DNA of 15,289 nucleotides from JBBIIC01 sp037446725. GTDB lineage: Bacteria > Actinomycetota > Coriobacteriia > Anaerosomatales > SLCP01. The position numbers and the translations under genes are program-made. The DNA lies in assembly GCA_037446725.1 (NCBI GenBank), contig JBBIIC010000035.1:1-15289 (forward strand), given 5' to 3'. Positions 15,226 to 15,289 of this stretch are shown in pieces; positions within the stretch are counted from its first letter, which is position 1; every line of letters starts with the position of its first letter. The notes under the pieces are model-generated. The model was not told the DNA's origin. It saw only the letters and a list, made by a program, of their open reading frames with translations, and ran no database searches.

Positions 15226-15254
15226 AGTGTATCCCACCGGATACGTTAACGCAA
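15226..15254 (-). promoter_or_regulatory. Toxin-antitoxin promoter with embedded palindromic operator
   Basis: On the minus strand, -35 TTGCGT (15254-15249), a 17-bp spacer and -10 TACACT (15231-15226) put the transcription start on or next to the A of the toxin ATG at 15219. A perfect inverted repeat, GTATCC-CACC-GGATAC (15229-15244), covers half of the -10 and most of the spacer. It is a likely operator for the helix-turn-helix antitoxin. Confidence 0.65.
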
Positions 15255-15289
15255 ACGCTGCAGCCACGGCCGATCTCATGGATTCGGTC

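Overview
The window is a GC-rich stretch of housekeeping chromosome, almost entirely coded on the minus strand. It probably comes from a Gram-positive actinobacterial lineage. I infer something near Coriobacteriia from four things together: an arg cluster carrying argR, a transcription-terminating T-box on pheS (most actinobacterial T-boxes I know of act on ileS translation), a SipW-type signal peptidase with a TasA/camelysin-like substrate, and strongly G/C-ending codons. The assignment is not proven from sequence alone. No phage, insertion sequence, tRNA, rRNA or CRISPR array is visible.

Positions 1-5968 hold an arginine biosynthesis operon transcribed right to left: argC-argJ-argB-argD-argR-argG, with argG cut by the left edge. 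The genes overlap or nearly touch. The operon starts from a good sigma-70-type promoter (5899-5927) flanked by two ARG-box-like repeats 31 bp apart. ArgR, encoded in the operon, is the obvious repressor. argJ makes this the cyclic ornithine route, and ArgB has the N-terminal helix linked to arginine feedback inhibition. argF is absent from its usual place between argD and argR.

Positions 6002-9927 hold pheS-pheT (phenylalanyl-tRNA synthetase) behind a roughly 325-nt T-box leader. It shows a UUC (Phe) specifier, a canonical T-box bulge and a long intrinsic terminator.

Positions 9943-10799 hold a two-gene secretion cassette: a TasA/camelysin-like secreted protein and its SipW-like signal peptidase. 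The ribosome binding site of the first gene lies in a perfect 8-bp hairpin.

Positions 10943-12441 hold the infC-rpmI-rplT operon (IF3, L35, L20) with a strong promoter, a 230-nt leader containing an intrinsic terminator (an attenuator), an AUC start codon for infC, and a terminator after rplT. A cold-shock protein gene with a long 5' UTR and its own terminator follows (12473-12844).

Positions 12899-15289 are more accessory: two DUF1801-family genes, a YhbS-like GNAT acetyltransferase, a gene-poor 188-bp stretch, and a toxin-first type II toxin-antitoxin pair (HI1419/HI1420, HigBA-like). The pair appears to have a leaderless toxin mRNA and a 6-4-6 palindromic operator in its promoter.
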